Shown here piece after piece: positions 50,999 to 60,659 of a stretch of 64,000 nt of DNA. Under the pieces are notes generated by a model. It was given only the letters and a program-made list of their open reading frames with translations, had not been told where the DNA came from and searched no databases. Position 1 is the stretch's first letter, and the number at the start of each line of letters is the position of its first letter. This DNA comes from Opitutaceae bacterium. Lineage in GTDB: Bacteria > Verrucomicrobiota > Verrucomicrobiia > Opitutales > Opitutaceae. The stretch is from NCBI GenBank assembly GCA_015075305.1, contig JABTUS010000004.1, positions 124,001-188,000 of the forward strand. Direction: 5' to 3'. Made by a program: the position numbers and the translations under genes.

Positions 50999-53776
50999 TC
51001 AGAACATGTAGTTTGCTGAAAGCGTCCACTCGCGCGGATCCATGAGTTTATAGCGGCGGACGTTGGTTCCCTGGTAGCGGAGGATCAGTGGATCGGTTTC
51101 GTCCAGAAGATTGCGCACATTCAGTTGCAGGCGAATCCTGTGATCTTTTCCAAAGCCCTTCATCTCGTAGCCCAGCATGGCGTCCGCGCGCCAGAAGGAA
51201 TTGCCATAGATGAGCGAGGTGCCTTCCACACCGACGACATTTCGGCTTTGGTAGCGATAGCCCAGTCCGACGGACAATCCCTTGAGTGAGCCTTCACTGA
51301 AGCCGTACCGTGCGAAGATGCTTCCCTTGTACTTTCGGTTGCCGAATGCCGTCAGGCCTTCAAGTGCGGTGCTTTCGGAAAGCGTGTCCGTGATGTTCTC
51401 GATTTCGTTGGCGATGGTGACGTTCTCCCCGGTCAGGATGGACTGATCATACTTCTTCCAGAACGGCATGTTATTTTCAATGAAAGCCTTTAGTTCCGGA
51501 CTGACGTTCTGCTCGGAGATGTCGGTGATGGAGAAGTTGGCAAGGAGACGCAGGTTCTTGGTGATGTTTCCCGTTACCTGGAATTCGTACCCGTCGGATA
51601 CCATGTCGTAAACGGTGCTTGTCGCTCCATTTGTTGTGCGCCCAGGAGCGGACGCCTCCGCTTGGGTGATGTTTCCTGTGGAGACGAGAGCCTCCAGAAT
51701 GCGGTCAACCGCGGTTCCGATGGCTTGGGTTCTCCGGGCTCCGTTCTGATTCTTTCCAGACGTTTCATAGTAGACCAGGCGAGAATAGATGCGGCCGCCC
51801 AGCAGGGAGAGTGCGAGACCGATGTCCTTGCCTTCGCCCTCCCGGTTTGGAGCCTTGAATCCTCCGAGGATTGTGGCACGCGGCGGTGGAAGTCCGATGT
51901 TGGTGGAGTAGTTGCCGAGGATTGAAATGGCCCGGGTGGCGTGAACAACTGCGCCCAGCGTCTTGGTGTTGCCGCGAAAATCGATCTTCTCGCCGTTATC
52001 ATAGTCGGCAAACGGAAGTCCGGTGACCGGATCAGTGGTCTCCAGGGGATCGATTGTCTTGATGCGATCGGTCCGGTAGCCAGCATTGAGAACGAGACGG
52101 CGGTCAAAATACTTTGCCTGCACACCAGCCATGGCCGACTCCCGAGTTGTTCCGACGTCAGCGGGAGTCTGCCTTGTAAGCCAGGTTGAGGTAAGGCTGC
52201 GTTTGCTGATGGGATCGGTCCTGCCGACAATCGGGCCGTCGGAAAGATCGCTGTTGACGTAGTAGGTGTCCCAATCGCCCTCAGCGACGTAGTTGCGGCG
52301 GTAGACCAGATTCGCTCCGCTAATGGGGTTGGCATTGAATGGCGCTCCCTCCCAGAACTCGCCCAACTGATCGACCTTGTCATGGGTATCCTGGTATTCA
52401 CCGAGGACGGCGGCACGATAATCTCCCCATTTTCCGGCGTCGAATCCCGTGGTGAAAGTTGCGCGTGCCGTGTCACTGCGTTGCTCGCTGATGGTGCGGA
52501 ACCAGCCGGCCTCCAGGTAGAGTTTGCCGGCGTAGGGATTGCGGCTGCCGTCGGGAAGGAAGTTGTTGGGATCGCCCACGAGATTGCTGGAGCTCACGGT
52601 TGCATCGCGAGAGTCATTCTTGAGGTATTGGTGATTGTAGCCGAATTCCAGGGCGGTTCGCTTGCTGAAGCGGTGTTCGAGGAATGCGGAGTAGGTCTTG
52701 AAGTCGACGCTGCGCGTAGTGATGGGGCCGACAACGTTGATCGAGCGATCCGTCATCGCGGGGTCCTGCAGGATGGTGCTGCTGCCGGTGGTCGTCATGC
52801 GACCAGCCATGTTCATGAACTGATCCGTGTTGGAGATGTAGGTCACGCGGGCTGTATTGGGCAGACGCGATGTGCCGGTTGGAGCCTGCGCGTTCGCCAC
52901 GGGTTTGTCTATGGTGGGGCGACCCGCCGCGATCCAGTTGTTCGATGCGTCGGTGAGGTTGAACGGTCGCGCCAGATTGGCCTTGATGGTGCCGATTTCA
53001 CCCTCCGCCCGGAAGGATGTGTTTGGGCTGATATTCCACTTCAAGGCAAGGTGCGCCCGACGATCCAGGTCGAACATGAAGTTGCGATAGCTGTTCGTGC
53101 GGTCGTAGAGGGCGTTGAGGCGGAAGGACAGCTTGTTTCGGATGAGCGAGCGATTGATGTCGATTGTGCCGCGATAGGACTCATGCGAACCAACGCGCGG
53201 ATTGATCACGGTGAAGTCCTTGTTGAGCATCGCCTGCTTCGTGTAGGTGTTGATCAGACCGCCCGACTGAGCGATTCCGAAGAGAATCGCGTTGGGGCCG
53301 CGCGCGTCCTCGATGCGGCCGACGTTGTAGGTGTCGGTTGGAAGATCGTACTCGAAGAAATTTCGGGCGCGCGTGGCGGGCAGGCCGCGCACTCGGTATT
53401 CCTGGAAGCCGGTGACAAGGACGTTGTTGTTCGGTGCCGCGGCGCTGGTCGCGTCATTGAGCTCGAGCACGGTGTTGTTGGCGTAGTCGAGCACGTCGGT
53501 GAGATTCGATGCGCCGAGGTCGGAAATGAACTCCTCGGTGAACACCGAAATGGAGGCGGCAATGTCCCCGAGGCTGGTGTTGAGGCGGCTGCCCGCGAGG
53601 GAGTTCGGCGCGAGGTAACCGACATCGCGATCCTCTTCGACGGTGAAGGGGCTGAGGCGGATCGCTTCCGCGTTTTCATCCTGAGCCGTTCGAGGGGTCT
53701 GAGAACGAACCAGCGTGGCGGTTGAGAGCAGCGCCGCGAAGGCACAGAGGAATGAATTCAGGGAGCGGTACGACAT
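50999..53776 (-). CDS. TonB-dependent receptor, Opitutaceae LSPFTVEEDRDVGY type
   Basis: A 925-residue outer-membrane receptor of a different class from the two in the glp island. The signal peptide ends near VRSQ. IRLSPFTVEEDRDVGYLAPNSLAGSRLNT is the linker and plug start, and FEYDLPTDTYNVGRIEDARGPNAILFGIAQSGGLINTYTK is the plug end, as in FhuE-like or sugar receptors of this family. The barrel ends DPREWTLSANYMF with terminal Phe. It is the last gene of the minus-strand run that starts with the transketolase genes. No Shine-Dalgarno sequence is visible. Confidence 0.92.
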   Translation of the reverse strand: MSYRSLNSFLCAFAALLSTATLVRSQTPRTAQDENAEAIRLSPFTVEEDRDVGYLAPNSLAGSRLNTSLGDIAASISVFTEEFISDLGASNLTDVLDYANNTVLELNDATSAAAPNNNVLVTGFQEYRVRGLPATRARNFFEYDLPTDTYNVGRIEDARGPNAILFGIAQSGGLINTYTKQAMLNKDFTVINPRVGSHESYRGTIDINRSLIRNKLSFRLNALYDRTNSYRNFMFDLDRRAHLALKWNISPNTSFRAEGEIGTIKANLARPFNLTDASNNWIAAGRPTIDKPVANAQAPTGTSRLPNTARVTYISNTDQFMNMAGRMTTTGSSTILQDPAMTDRSINVVGPITTRSVDFKTYSAFLEHRFSKRTALEFGYNHQYLKNDSRDATVSSSNLVGDPNNFLPDGSRNPYAGKLYLEAGWFRTISEQRSDTARATFTTGFDAGKWGDYRAAVLGEYQDTHDKVDQLGEFWEGAPFNANPISGANLVYRRNYVAEGDWDTYYVNSDLSDGPIVGRTDPISKRSLTSTWLTRQTPADVGTTRESAMAGVQAKYFDRRLVLNAGYRTDRIKTIDPLETTDPVTGLPFADYDNGEKIDFRGNTKTLGAVVHATRAISILGNYSTNIGLPPPRATILGGFKAPNREGEGKDIGLALSLLGGRIYSRLVYYETSGKNQNGARRTQAIGTAVDRILEALVSTGNITQAEASAPGRTTNGATSTVYDMVSDGYEFQVTGNITKNLRLLANFSITDISEQNVSPELKAFIENNMPFWKKYDQSILTGENVTIANEIENITDTLSESTALEGLTAFGNRKYKGSIFARYGFSEGSLKGLSVGLGYRYQSRNVVGVEGTSLIYGNSFWRADAMLGYEMKGFGKDHRIRLQLNVRNLLDETDPLILRYQGTNVRRYKLMDPREWTLSANYMF

Positions 53777-53858
53777 GAGGAGGGGGAATTGTTCGTCAGG
53801 GTGAGTCGTGCGGAGAGGCGGTCCGCTGGTGGAGCGCGCCCATACTATGCGCTGGGAA

Positions 53859-53896
53859 GGGAAATGTCTTTTCCCCTGATGGAAATTGACGTTTCC
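53859..53896. promoter_or_regulatory. Tandem inverted repeats upstream of the third receptor gene
   Basis: GGGAAA-TGTCT-TTTCCC (53859-53875) and GGAAA-TTGACG-TTTCC (53881-53896) are two like dyads 22 bp apart, about two helical turns, and 83-120 bp before the receptor ATG at 53776. Tandem operators or an activator site are possible. Confidence 0.4.
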
Positions 53897-53917
53897 GCAA
53901 TGGAACCGAACTGGGGC

Positions 53918-55201
53918 TCAGAGGTCGCCCTGCGGAGTCCTGGGCTCAGCAAAGCGGGCAAGCACGACGAAGCCTGGCCATTGCACCTCGATGCCATGAT
54001 CCTTCGTCCTGCTTGTTACGACGAATTCGTTTTCGCCCGGGCGCACGGCTCCGACAGGCACGGTGAGTTCGTCGTAGCTCAGGTCGTGATTGCGGCCGAT
54101 GTCAGCCACCATCACCGTTTCATTGATGCCGATCGTGTCGGCACCGTGGCCGTTCCAGGAGCAGAGAATGACGCGGACCTCGCGCAGAGTGGAAAGGTCG
54201 TCAGGGAAGCGCACCTTGCAGGACATCTTTCGTCCCGCACGCACATGCCACCGGGGTGGAATCGCGTAGGGTTCGAGCAGCAGGACGCGCTGGCCTTCGG
54301 GTGGATTCAGACTGTCGATTCTGATCGGAGCGGTGAGGTGGAGAAGACTGGTGGAGTCGGATATCCTCGCCATCACTTCGACTGGCGCTGGTTGAACAGG
54401 CAGCCAGCTTGTGTCCCAATGCACGGTCCATGGCGCGCGATCGGATCCTCCGAGATGACGGGCGAGCCCGCCGCGACGGAAATTGTAGTGCCAGTTCGAA
54501 TACACTCCTTCCCCGCGCCAGTCGACTCCGCGATAGTGTCCGATGAAATCCACCCGGGCGACGGGCGGAGAGTCCTTTGCCGCCGTGAAGTTCAGTTGGA
54601 CTCCAGCGGTGGAAGGATCCTGCGGCGCGCCGACTGAGATGCCTCCTGACGCATGAGGTTTCACGGCGTCATAGTAGATGCGGAGGATGGCTCCGTTGAC
54701 CAGCGACTGTGGCCAGTTCGCGCCGAGTCCGAAGCCGGGCTTGCAGGTGAATTCCAGGGTGTTGTCGCCTTCGTGCAGGATGCTGATGGGCACCGCCACC
54801 GCGGGATAGCGCATGCTTTGCCATTGCTGGGGCGGACCCTCTGGGGCGCCGAGTTTTCCGGGGATGTTCGGAGATGGCGAAATCTCAATCCATTCACCGC
54901 CATTGATGCGGAAGGCGTGTCCGATCGTGCCCACATGGCACTGAAGCAACTCCAACTGGAGTTCGGCGCGCTCTGACCGGGCGAGGTCGCTCACCTCGAG
55001 GTGGTTGACCGGATTGGGCAGGAAGCGCATCGCCCGCTCGTTTTTTGTCTCGGGGCCGGTGATGCGCTGCCATCGGTTGCGCGCGCCCTTGCCCGTGGGC
55101 ACCCAAGTAAACTCACGATAGGTATCGCCTGGCCCGGGATCGGCCAGCGCGATGGAGGCCAGTGCCAGGAGGGTGCAGGTCAGCTTTTTTGGGAGGGGCA
55201 T
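53918..55201 (-). CDS. Secreted protein of unknown function
   Basis: A 427-residue exported protein (MPLPKKLTCTLLALASIALA). Several beta-rich stretches (EWIEISPSPNIPGKLGAP; AVAVPISILHEGDNTLEFTCKPG; NEFVVTSRTKDHGIEVQWPG) suggest jelly-roll or Ig-like domains. No catalytic motif is recognised. The phrase GDTYREFTW after the signal and its place between an FG-GAP protein and a TonB receptor fit a glycan-binding or lyase-like partner of that system. It lies 141 bp upstream of the receptor gene on the same strand. Confidence 0.75.
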   Translation of the reverse strand: MPLPKKLTCTLLALASIALADPGPGDTYREFTWVPTGKGARNRWQRITGPETKNERAMRFLPNPVNHLEVSDLARSERAELQLELLQCHVGTIGHAFRINGGEWIEISPSPNIPGKLGAPEGPPQQWQSMRYPAVAVPISILHEGDNTLEFTCKPGFGLGANWPQSLVNGAILRIYYDAVKPHASGGISVGAPQDPSTAGVQLNFTAAKDSPPVARVDFIGHYRGVDWRGEGVYSNWHYNFRRGGLARHLGGSDRAPWTVHWDTSWLPVQPAPVEVMARISDSTSLLHLTAPIRIDSLNPPEGQRVLLLEPYAIPPRWHVRAGRKMSCKVRFPDDLSTLREVRVILCSWNGHGADTIGINETVMVADIGRNHDLSYDELTVPVGAVRPGENEFVVTSRTKDHGIEVQWPGFVVLARFAEPRTPQGDL

Positions 55202-55227
55202 GATCGTGTTATCGGGGAGGTGAATGC

Positions 55228-57546
55228 TCAGTGCGGGGCGATGGCGAGGTTCTCCAGCACCCAGACCGCGGAGTTGTTCCAGCCGATGCTGGCGATATCA
55301 AGGTCGCCATCGCCATCGAGATCGACGGCCAGTGTGCCGTCGTGGTGATCGATCTCATTCGCAGGTCCCCGATCAATGATGTGTTCCTTCCAGGTTCCGC
55401 CATTTCCGTCGGTATTCTCGAAGAGGATCACACGATTGACGTTGTCAGGGTTGCGATGCTCGCCGACCACGATGTCCAGATCGCCATCGGCATCGAAGTC
55501 CGCCACGTCCAGGCTGAAGCCTTGACCGGCGACGTTGCCGACCAGATGACGCGCCCAGGGCTTTGATGGATCTTCGGCAGGCTGTTCGAACCAGAAGATG
55601 CCCGTGCCATTTTCGAGGCCGACAACAGCGTCGAGCCGTCCGTCCCGATTGATGTCGGCGAGGCGGCTGCGGTCCGCTTTCACGTTCGGTCCGAAATCAC
55701 CCACGGTGCCAAGTCGGTGCTGCGACCAGCTGTCATTGTCGTTTCTGAGCCACTGGGTGCCCAGCAGGATGTCCAGATCGGCATCGCCATCGATGTCGCC
55801 GACGGTGAGCTGCTCATTGAGCGATTCCTCCGACAGCTTGGACAGTTTCCATGCCGAGTCGGGCTCCGTGGTTGGAAAGGAAAATGCGTCGATCTGTTTT
55901 CCACGGTGCCAGGAAAGGACGGCGGATGTCTGGCGGCTGGTAAGACGCGCGGCGACTGCGCCCTGGAGGAAATCCCCGCTGCCAGCCGGAAGATCGGTGC
56001 GCAGCGTGAAGCGGCCGGTGCCATCATTGATGGCCAGGACAAGTTGCGCGCCCTTGAAGAAACCTGTTGTGCCGAGAAGATCGATGTCGCCGTCCCCGTC
56101 GAAATCATAGGCGACGGCGAAGTTGCCGAATCCCTTGCCAATGTCATGCCGTTGCCACTCCGCATTGAGCCGGCCGGGATTGCGGTGCCAGGCCGGGCCG
56201 GTGATGAGGTCGGGATGGCCGTCTCCATCGAGGTCGGCCGAATCGAGGAGAATACGCCGGGCCCGCTGTGCGGGAGGCAGCGGGCTGTCGAACGGAGTGA
56301 GCGGTCCGTCAATGAGATGCCGGCGCCAGCGATCCAGAGGGAGTGGTGTGGTTTGGGTCCCCTGATTGAGCCAGATTGTGAGCCGGGGCACGTGGTGGCG
56401 GAACGGCTTGCCGAGGATGTCCAGCCTGCCGTCGCCATTCAGATCCGCGAGCCGGCCTTCATGAACGCCCTGGCCGACGGAGACCGTTTGTTTGGTGAAA
56501 TTTCCCTTTCCGTCGCCATAGAACACCAGCACGCGGGAATGTTCGTTGTTTCCGCGGTCAAGCGTCCATTGGCCCATTTCACCCGTCATGATGTCGAGAT
56601 GGCCGTCGCCATTGATGTCTCCCGCCTCGAGCGTGTGGCTGTGGATCATGTGCGGTTCGAGGAGATGGGGCTTCCAGCGTCCGCTCTCCCATTGGTACCA
56701 CTTGAGCGGGCCATCATCATCGCCGGGTCCAAAGACGAGTTCGGGTCTCCCGCCTTCGACGAACTGCCCGGCGACGGCGCGTGTGAAGGTCATCGATTCA
56801 TCGACAACCTCCTCCGTGAAGCGGCCGGCGCCCGCATGGCGGAACCAGCGTCCGGCACCGACGATGTCCATTATGCCGTCACCATCGACATCGATGGCCG
56901 CGAGGCCCTCGTGCTGGGCGGAACCTTTCCATTGATAGATTGAAGTGACGGGCCAGGGCGAAGTCGTCCTGGGATTGACGGGCATCACGAAACGAAGCAA
57001 CTGGTGTCCGTTCTGGTTCCATGCGACGAGTTCGGCGCGTCCGTCGCCGTCAAAATCTCCAAAAATCATGTCATGGTGCTTGGTCGGTTTTTCGGACTTG
57101 ATTGTGTGGCGTGTCCATCGGCCGGTGCCCGGGTGCGGATTCTCCCACCACCAGATGTTGCCATTGGAATTGTCGCCTCCAAAAACGATGTCGGGATCGC
57201 CGTCGCCATCGATGTCGTGAACGGCTCCGCCGGCCTCGATCCGCAGTGAGTCGGGCTCGATGACCTCGGGAGTCCAGCGGCCCGCCTGGTAGCGCCAGAG
57301 TGTGATGGCGGGTGGGCCCTTTCTGCCCGCGATGACGAAGTCGTTGTCGCCATCCCCATCCACGTCGAGGACAAGGGCGGCGGTCGGCTCCGCCAGCGTG
57401 GCCGCGGGTGCGGGGAGAATGCCGGACGACGAACTGTCGATGCGGCGCCAGAGGGCGGGGCTTGTTGCCGCGGAGGCCATCGGCAGTGCAGCCAAAACAA
57501 GCGTCGTGAGGAGAACGTCCAAGCAGATGTATTTTCGGGTAGCCAT
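55228..57546 (-). CDS. Secreted FG-GAP/VCBS repeat beta-propeller protein
   Basis: A 772-residue exported protein (CLDVLLTTLVLAALPMASA signal). It carries about a dozen FG-GAP-type repeats with the calcium-binding DxDxDG core, for example DVDGDGDNDFVIAG, DIDGDGDPDIVFGG, DFDGDGRAELVAW, DINGDGHLDIMTG, DLDGDGHPDLITG and DFDADGDLDIVVGEH. These fold as one or two seven-bladed propellers. In this phylum such proteins often accompany polysaccharide utilisation genes and may be lyases or binding proteins (rhamnogalacturonan-lyase-like propellers have a similar look). The start at 57546 follows from the signal peptide. Confidence 0.88.
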   Translation of the reverse strand: MATRKYICLDVLLTTLVLAALPMASAATSPALWRRIDSSSSGILPAPAATLAEPTAALVLDVDGDGDNDFVIAGRKGPPAITLWRYQAGRWTPEVIEPDSLRIEAGGAVHDIDGDGDPDIVFGGDNSNGNIWWWENPHPGTGRWTRHTIKSEKPTKHHDMIFGDFDGDGRAELVAWNQNGHQLLRFVMPVNPRTTSPWPVTSIYQWKGSAQHEGLAAIDVDGDGIMDIVGAGRWFRHAGAGRFTEEVVDESMTFTRAVAGQFVEGGRPELVFGPGDDDGPLKWYQWESGRWKPHLLEPHMIHSHTLEAGDINGDGHLDIMTGEMGQWTLDRGNNEHSRVLVFYGDGKGNFTKQTVSVGQGVHEGRLADLNGDGRLDILGKPFRHHVPRLTIWLNQGTQTTPLPLDRWRRHLIDGPLTPFDSPLPPAQRARRILLDSADLDGDGHPDLITGPAWHRNPGRLNAEWQRHDIGKGFGNFAVAYDFDGDGDIDLLGTTGFFKGAQLVLAINDGTGRFTLRTDLPAGSGDFLQGAVAARLTSRQTSAVLSWHRGKQIDAFSFPTTEPDSAWKLSKLSEESLNEQLTVGDIDGDADLDILLGTQWLRNDNDSWSQHRLGTVGDFGPNVKADRSRLADINRDGRLDAVVGLENGTGIFWFEQPAEDPSKPWARHLVGNVAGQGFSLDVADFDADGDLDIVVGEHRNPDNVNRVILFENTDGNGGTWKEHIIDRGPANEIDHHDGTLAVDLDGDGDLDIASIGWNNSAVWVLENLAIAPH

Positions 57547-57577
57547 GTCTGGGAGCAGCAAAAGGGAATCGGGCGGA

Positions 57578-58684
57578 TCAGTTTTCCTGGGAAAGCGGAA
57601 GGATGGTGACGTCTCCGAAGGTGACATCGAGCTTGTGGGCGAGCAGGGCGACGCCTCCCTTGCGCAGAGCGGTCGCGCTGGTCTGGATCTGCTCCCACGT
57701 CCAGGCATCAGGCTCGGGAGTTGCCGCCGGCCAGACCTTGAAGCGATAGCGGGTGACGCCGCGGGCGTTGGCGTCGTCGGGGAGGGTCTGGCATGTCATG
57801 CGCACCGCGTGGAGTGTGCCCGGAGAAAATGCCACATGACCAAGGTCGATCCGGCGACCTTCGCTTCCGGGAAAGAACTGGGCCTGTGGCACGAGCGGTG
57901 AGGATCTTGATTCCCATCGAAGCCATCCAATGGCGCCGAACGGCAGATAACCCCATTTGGGTTGACCGGACGGAAAATGCCTTGGACCCCCGACAATATG
58001 CCCGGTGAATCGTGGAATCAGCCCCACCCCGGGACTCAGGGAGACGTCCGGGGATCCATGCACCCGGATCGAAGTGCGGACATCATAATCGCGCCAGCTT
58101 GTTTCACCGATGAGAAAGATGCGATCATAGCCGATGATGGTGGTGCGCAGGCCATCCGGCGTCAGGTGCCATCGTCCGTCGACGCATTGACCAACGTCCT
58201 GGAGATTGGAGACGGTGGACCAGCGGATCGTGCAGGGCAGTGTGCTGCGGCCGGATTCCCGGACGATCGTGATTGTGCGGGAGGCGGTGTGGCCGTCGCG
58301 CCAGCGCGCGTTCAGCTTCACGCTGTTTTCGCCCATGCGGAGGCGTCCGATGGGAATATCGGCATTGAAATCACCGTCAGCGGCCAGCCTTCTGTAGGCG
58401 CGGAAGCTCAGCGGCACTTCAGGCTGTTCATTGAGGGACCAGCCCAGGGTGTCCAATTCGCTCCAGGATTCGATATGCCCGAGCAGGTTGAAGTCATCCT
58501 GCGCGATTCCGAGATGTCCGATGCGCTGCCGATCCCCGTACCAGACGTCTATCGGGCCGGCGGATTCCGCAGGGGACCCCGGCGCGAAGGGCGCGGACAA
58601 GGTCAGAACCGCCAGCATCGCCAGCCATTGAGCGGACGAACCGTTCCGATGAAGGCCGCTGATGCCTGGCGGGATCCGGTTCAT
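57578..58684 (-). CDS. Secreted two-domain protein of unknown function
   Basis: A 368-residue exported protein with a long n-region and hydrophobic core (WLAMLAVLTLSAPFAPGSPA). Residues 45-145 look Ig-like (GPIDVWYGDRQRIGHLGIAQ; GENSVKLNARWRDG). The rest resembles a concanavalin/LamG-like fold (RWHLTPDGLRTTIIGYDRI; SWRDYDVRTSIRVHG; THDVTFGDVTIL-like end). It could bind or cleave a carbohydrate. Its start codon overlaps with the stop codon of the transketolase C-subunit gene (ATGA), so they are translated together. I cannot name a family. Confidence 0.72.
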   Translation of the reverse strand: MNRIPPGISGLHRNGSSAQWLAMLAVLTLSAPFAPGSPAESAGPIDVWYGDRQRIGHLGIAQDDFNLLGHIESWSELDTLGWSLNEQPEVPLSFRAYRRLAADGDFNADIPIGRLRMGENSVKLNARWRDGHTASRTITIVRESGRSTLPCTIRWSTVSNLQDVGQCVDGRWHLTPDGLRTTIIGYDRIFLIGETSWRDYDVRTSIRVHGSPDVSLSPGVGLIPRFTGHIVGGPRHFPSGQPKWGYLPFGAIGWLRWESRSSPLVPQAQFFPGSEGRRIDLGHVAFSPGTLHAVRMTCQTLPDDANARGVTRYRFKVWPAATPEPDAWTWEQIQTSATALRKGGVALLAHKLDVTFGDVTILPLSQEN

Positions 58685-59628
58685 GCGACGGCGCGAGATT
58701 GAAACAGAGCCAGCGACTCGGTGACGACGTTGCGCGCGCGGAGTCCGTAGAGGTCGAGCAATTCATTGCCATGGCCCGACTGTCCGAAAACATCACGCAC
58801 GCCGACGCGCCTCAGTGGCGATGGGTGGGTTTCGGCGAGGAATCCGGCGACGGCCTCGCCGAGACCGCCGATGATGGAATGTTCCTCGACTGTGACAAAT
58901 CCGCGGGTTTCATGTGCCGCGCCCAGGAGCGCTTCGGTGTCGAGCGGCTTGACGGTCGGAAAATGGAGCACGCGCGCGTGGCAGCCGTAACCTTCGAGTT
59001 CGCGCGCGGCGACCAGGCATTCGTGCGCCATGATGCCGGTGGAGCAGAGCGTGATATCGCCGCCCTCGCGAAGAACCTTTGCGCGTCCAATGGCAAATTC
59101 TCCGTGCAATTCGGGAACGATCGGGTAGGAGTCGCGTCCGAGCCGCAGGTAGATCGGACCGGTGTGCCGTGCGGCGGCGAGCGTGGCCTGCCGCGCCTCC
59201 TCGTAGTCGCCGGGAACAAGCACCGTCATGTTGGGAAGCGCGCGGGCCATGGCGATGTCCTCGCAGGCCTGGTGGGAGGCGCCGTCCCCGCCGGTGCTGA
59301 TGCCGCCGTGCGTGCCGACGACCCTGACATTGAGATTCGGGTAGGCGATCGCGTTGCGGAACTGGTCCGCCGCGCGGGTTGTCGCGAATATCGCGAAGGT
59401 CGTGGCGAAGGGAAGAAAGCCTTCGAGGGCAAGACCGGCGGCGACACAGAGGAGATTCTGCTCCTGCGTGCCGCAATTGAAGAAGCGGTCCGGGTACCGC
59501 TGTTCGAAATCGCAGGTCCTCGTGGCCTTTGCGACATCGGCATCGAGGACAACGATCTCGGGGCGGGAGGCGCCGAGTTCAATCAGTGCGTCTGCGTATC
59601 CCTGGCGGGTTTGCTGGCGTGACGGCAT
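58681..59628 (-). CDS. Transketolase, C-terminal subunit
   Basis: A 315-residue protein with the pyrimidine-binding and C-terminal domains of transketolase. FFNCGTQEQNLLCVAAGLALEGFLPFATTFAIF holds the catalytic Glu that activates thiamine diphosphate, and VVGTHGGISTGGDGASHQACEDIAMAR is a conserved family region. Split transketolases of this kind pair with an N-terminal subunit, here at 59650-60489. They serve special sugar pathways (for example apiose or sulfosugar pathways) as well as unknown ones. The substrate is not readable here. The gene overlaps the downstream secreted protein gene by 4 bp. Confidence 0.9.
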   Translation of the reverse strand: MPSRQQTRQGYADALIELGASRPEIVVLDADVAKATRTCDFEQRYPDRFFNCGTQEQNLLCVAAGLALEGFLPFATTFAIFATTRAADQFRNAIAYPNLNVRVVGTHGGISTGGDGASHQACEDIAMARALPNMTVLVPGDYEEARQATLAAARHTGPIYLRLGRDSYPIVPELHGEFAIGRAKVLREGGDITLCSTGIMAHECLVAARELEGYGCHARVLHFPTVKPLDTEALLGAAHETRGFVTVEEHSIIGGLGEAVAGFLAETHPSPLRRVGVRDVFGQSGHGNELLDLYGLRARNVVTESLALFQSRAVA

Positions 59629-59649
59629 GGCGGAGGCGAAATGGATTGT

Positions 59650-60489
59650 TCAGGCTTCGGATTCCGCGCGTTCGAGTTCAGCCGAGGCTTGGGCGAACTG
59701 ATCGGCGTTCGGCGGGTTGCCGTGCCATTCGGCGACGTTCTCCATGAAGGAGACGCCGCGCCCCTTGATGGTGTTGGCGATGATCATGGTCGGCCGCCCG
59801 TTGGTGGACCGAGCCTGGGCAACCGCATTGTCGATCTGGTCGAAGTCGTGGCCGTTGATGACCTTGACGTTCCAGCCGAAGGCGCGCCACTTGTCAGGCA
59901 GGGGGTCCAGCGGCATGACCGATTCGGTCGAACCGTCGGTCTGAAGGCGGTTGCGATCGATGAAGGCGATGAGCCGTGAAAGGCGGTACTTGTGCGCAAA
60001 GAGCGCGGCCTCCCAGATCTGCCCCTCCTGCTGTTCACCGTCACCGCACAGCACGAAAATGTTGTGCGGCGAGTCTCTCAGTTTTCCGGCCAGTGCCAGG
60101 CCGCAGGCGGTGGAAAGGCCGAGTCCGAGCGTGCCTGTCGATGCATCCACACCGGGTGTCTTCGGCTGGTAGGGATGCCCCTGCAGGTGCGATCCCGGGC
60201 GGCGGAAGGCTGCCAGGTCGCTGCGCGGAAAATAGCCGCACCCGGCGAGGGTGGCGTAGAGTACGGGCGTGCAATGGCCCTTGGACAGGACAAAGCGGTC
60301 GCGCCCGGCCCAATGCGGATCACTGGGATTGTGCCGCATGAGATGATGGTAGAGGGCAACGACGATCTCGGTTGCGCTCAGGCTGCCACCAATGTGACCG
60401 GAACGGGCTTGATAGACCATATTGACGACGTCCCGGCGGACCTCGCGCGCGCAGGCCTGCAACTGTCTGCGCTGGGATGCCTCAACCAT
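59650..60489 (-). CDS. Transketolase, N-terminal (thiamine diphosphate-binding) subunit
   Basis: A 279-residue protein with the transketolase N-domain: SGHIGGSLSATEIVVALYHH, RDRFVLSKGHCTPVLYATLA, the GTLGLGLSTACGLALAGKL region, and the thiamine-diphosphate magnesium motif GDGEQQEGQIWEAALFAHKY to NRLQTDG. It ends 21 bp before the C-terminal subunit gene. Together the two form a split transketolase that moves two-carbon units. It is the first structural gene after the AraC regulator and is probably controlled by it. The 170-bp gap at 60490-60659 should hold the operon promoter. Confidence 0.92.
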   Translation of the reverse strand: MVEASQRRQLQACAREVRRDVVNMVYQARSGHIGGSLSATEIVVALYHHLMRHNPSDPHWAGRDRFVLSKGHCTPVLYATLAGCGYFPRSDLAAFRRPGSHLQGHPYQPKTPGVDASTGTLGLGLSTACGLALAGKLRDSPHNIFVLCGDGEQQEGQIWEAALFAHKYRLSRLIAFIDRNRLQTDGSTESVMPLDPLPDKWRAFGWNVKVINGHDFDQIDNAVAQARSTNGRPTMIIANTIKGRGVSFMENVAEWHGNPPNADQFAQASAELERAESEA

Positions 60490-60659
60490 GGTGCAGCCTC
60501 CTCAGGAAACCGGGAATGCGCAGCCTGTGTGGTCGTTTTCTGGAAGGGATGAACGGTTCGAGGACAGGCCGACAGACTTCAACTCGGCGCGGGATGGCGG
60601 TCATGCGTCTGAGAGTGTCGGAATCGCGTGGATGCGTCTTTAGGCGGCGCGGAAAAACC

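Noticed and set aside
52382-53725. 447-codon plus-strand frame opposite the third TonB receptor
   Set aside because: Shadow of the receptor gene; no domain or start signal.
55717-56943. 408-codon plus-strand frame opposite the FG-GAP protein
   Set aside because: It is produced by the repeated GATGGCGATGG-like codons of the real repeats; no independent support.
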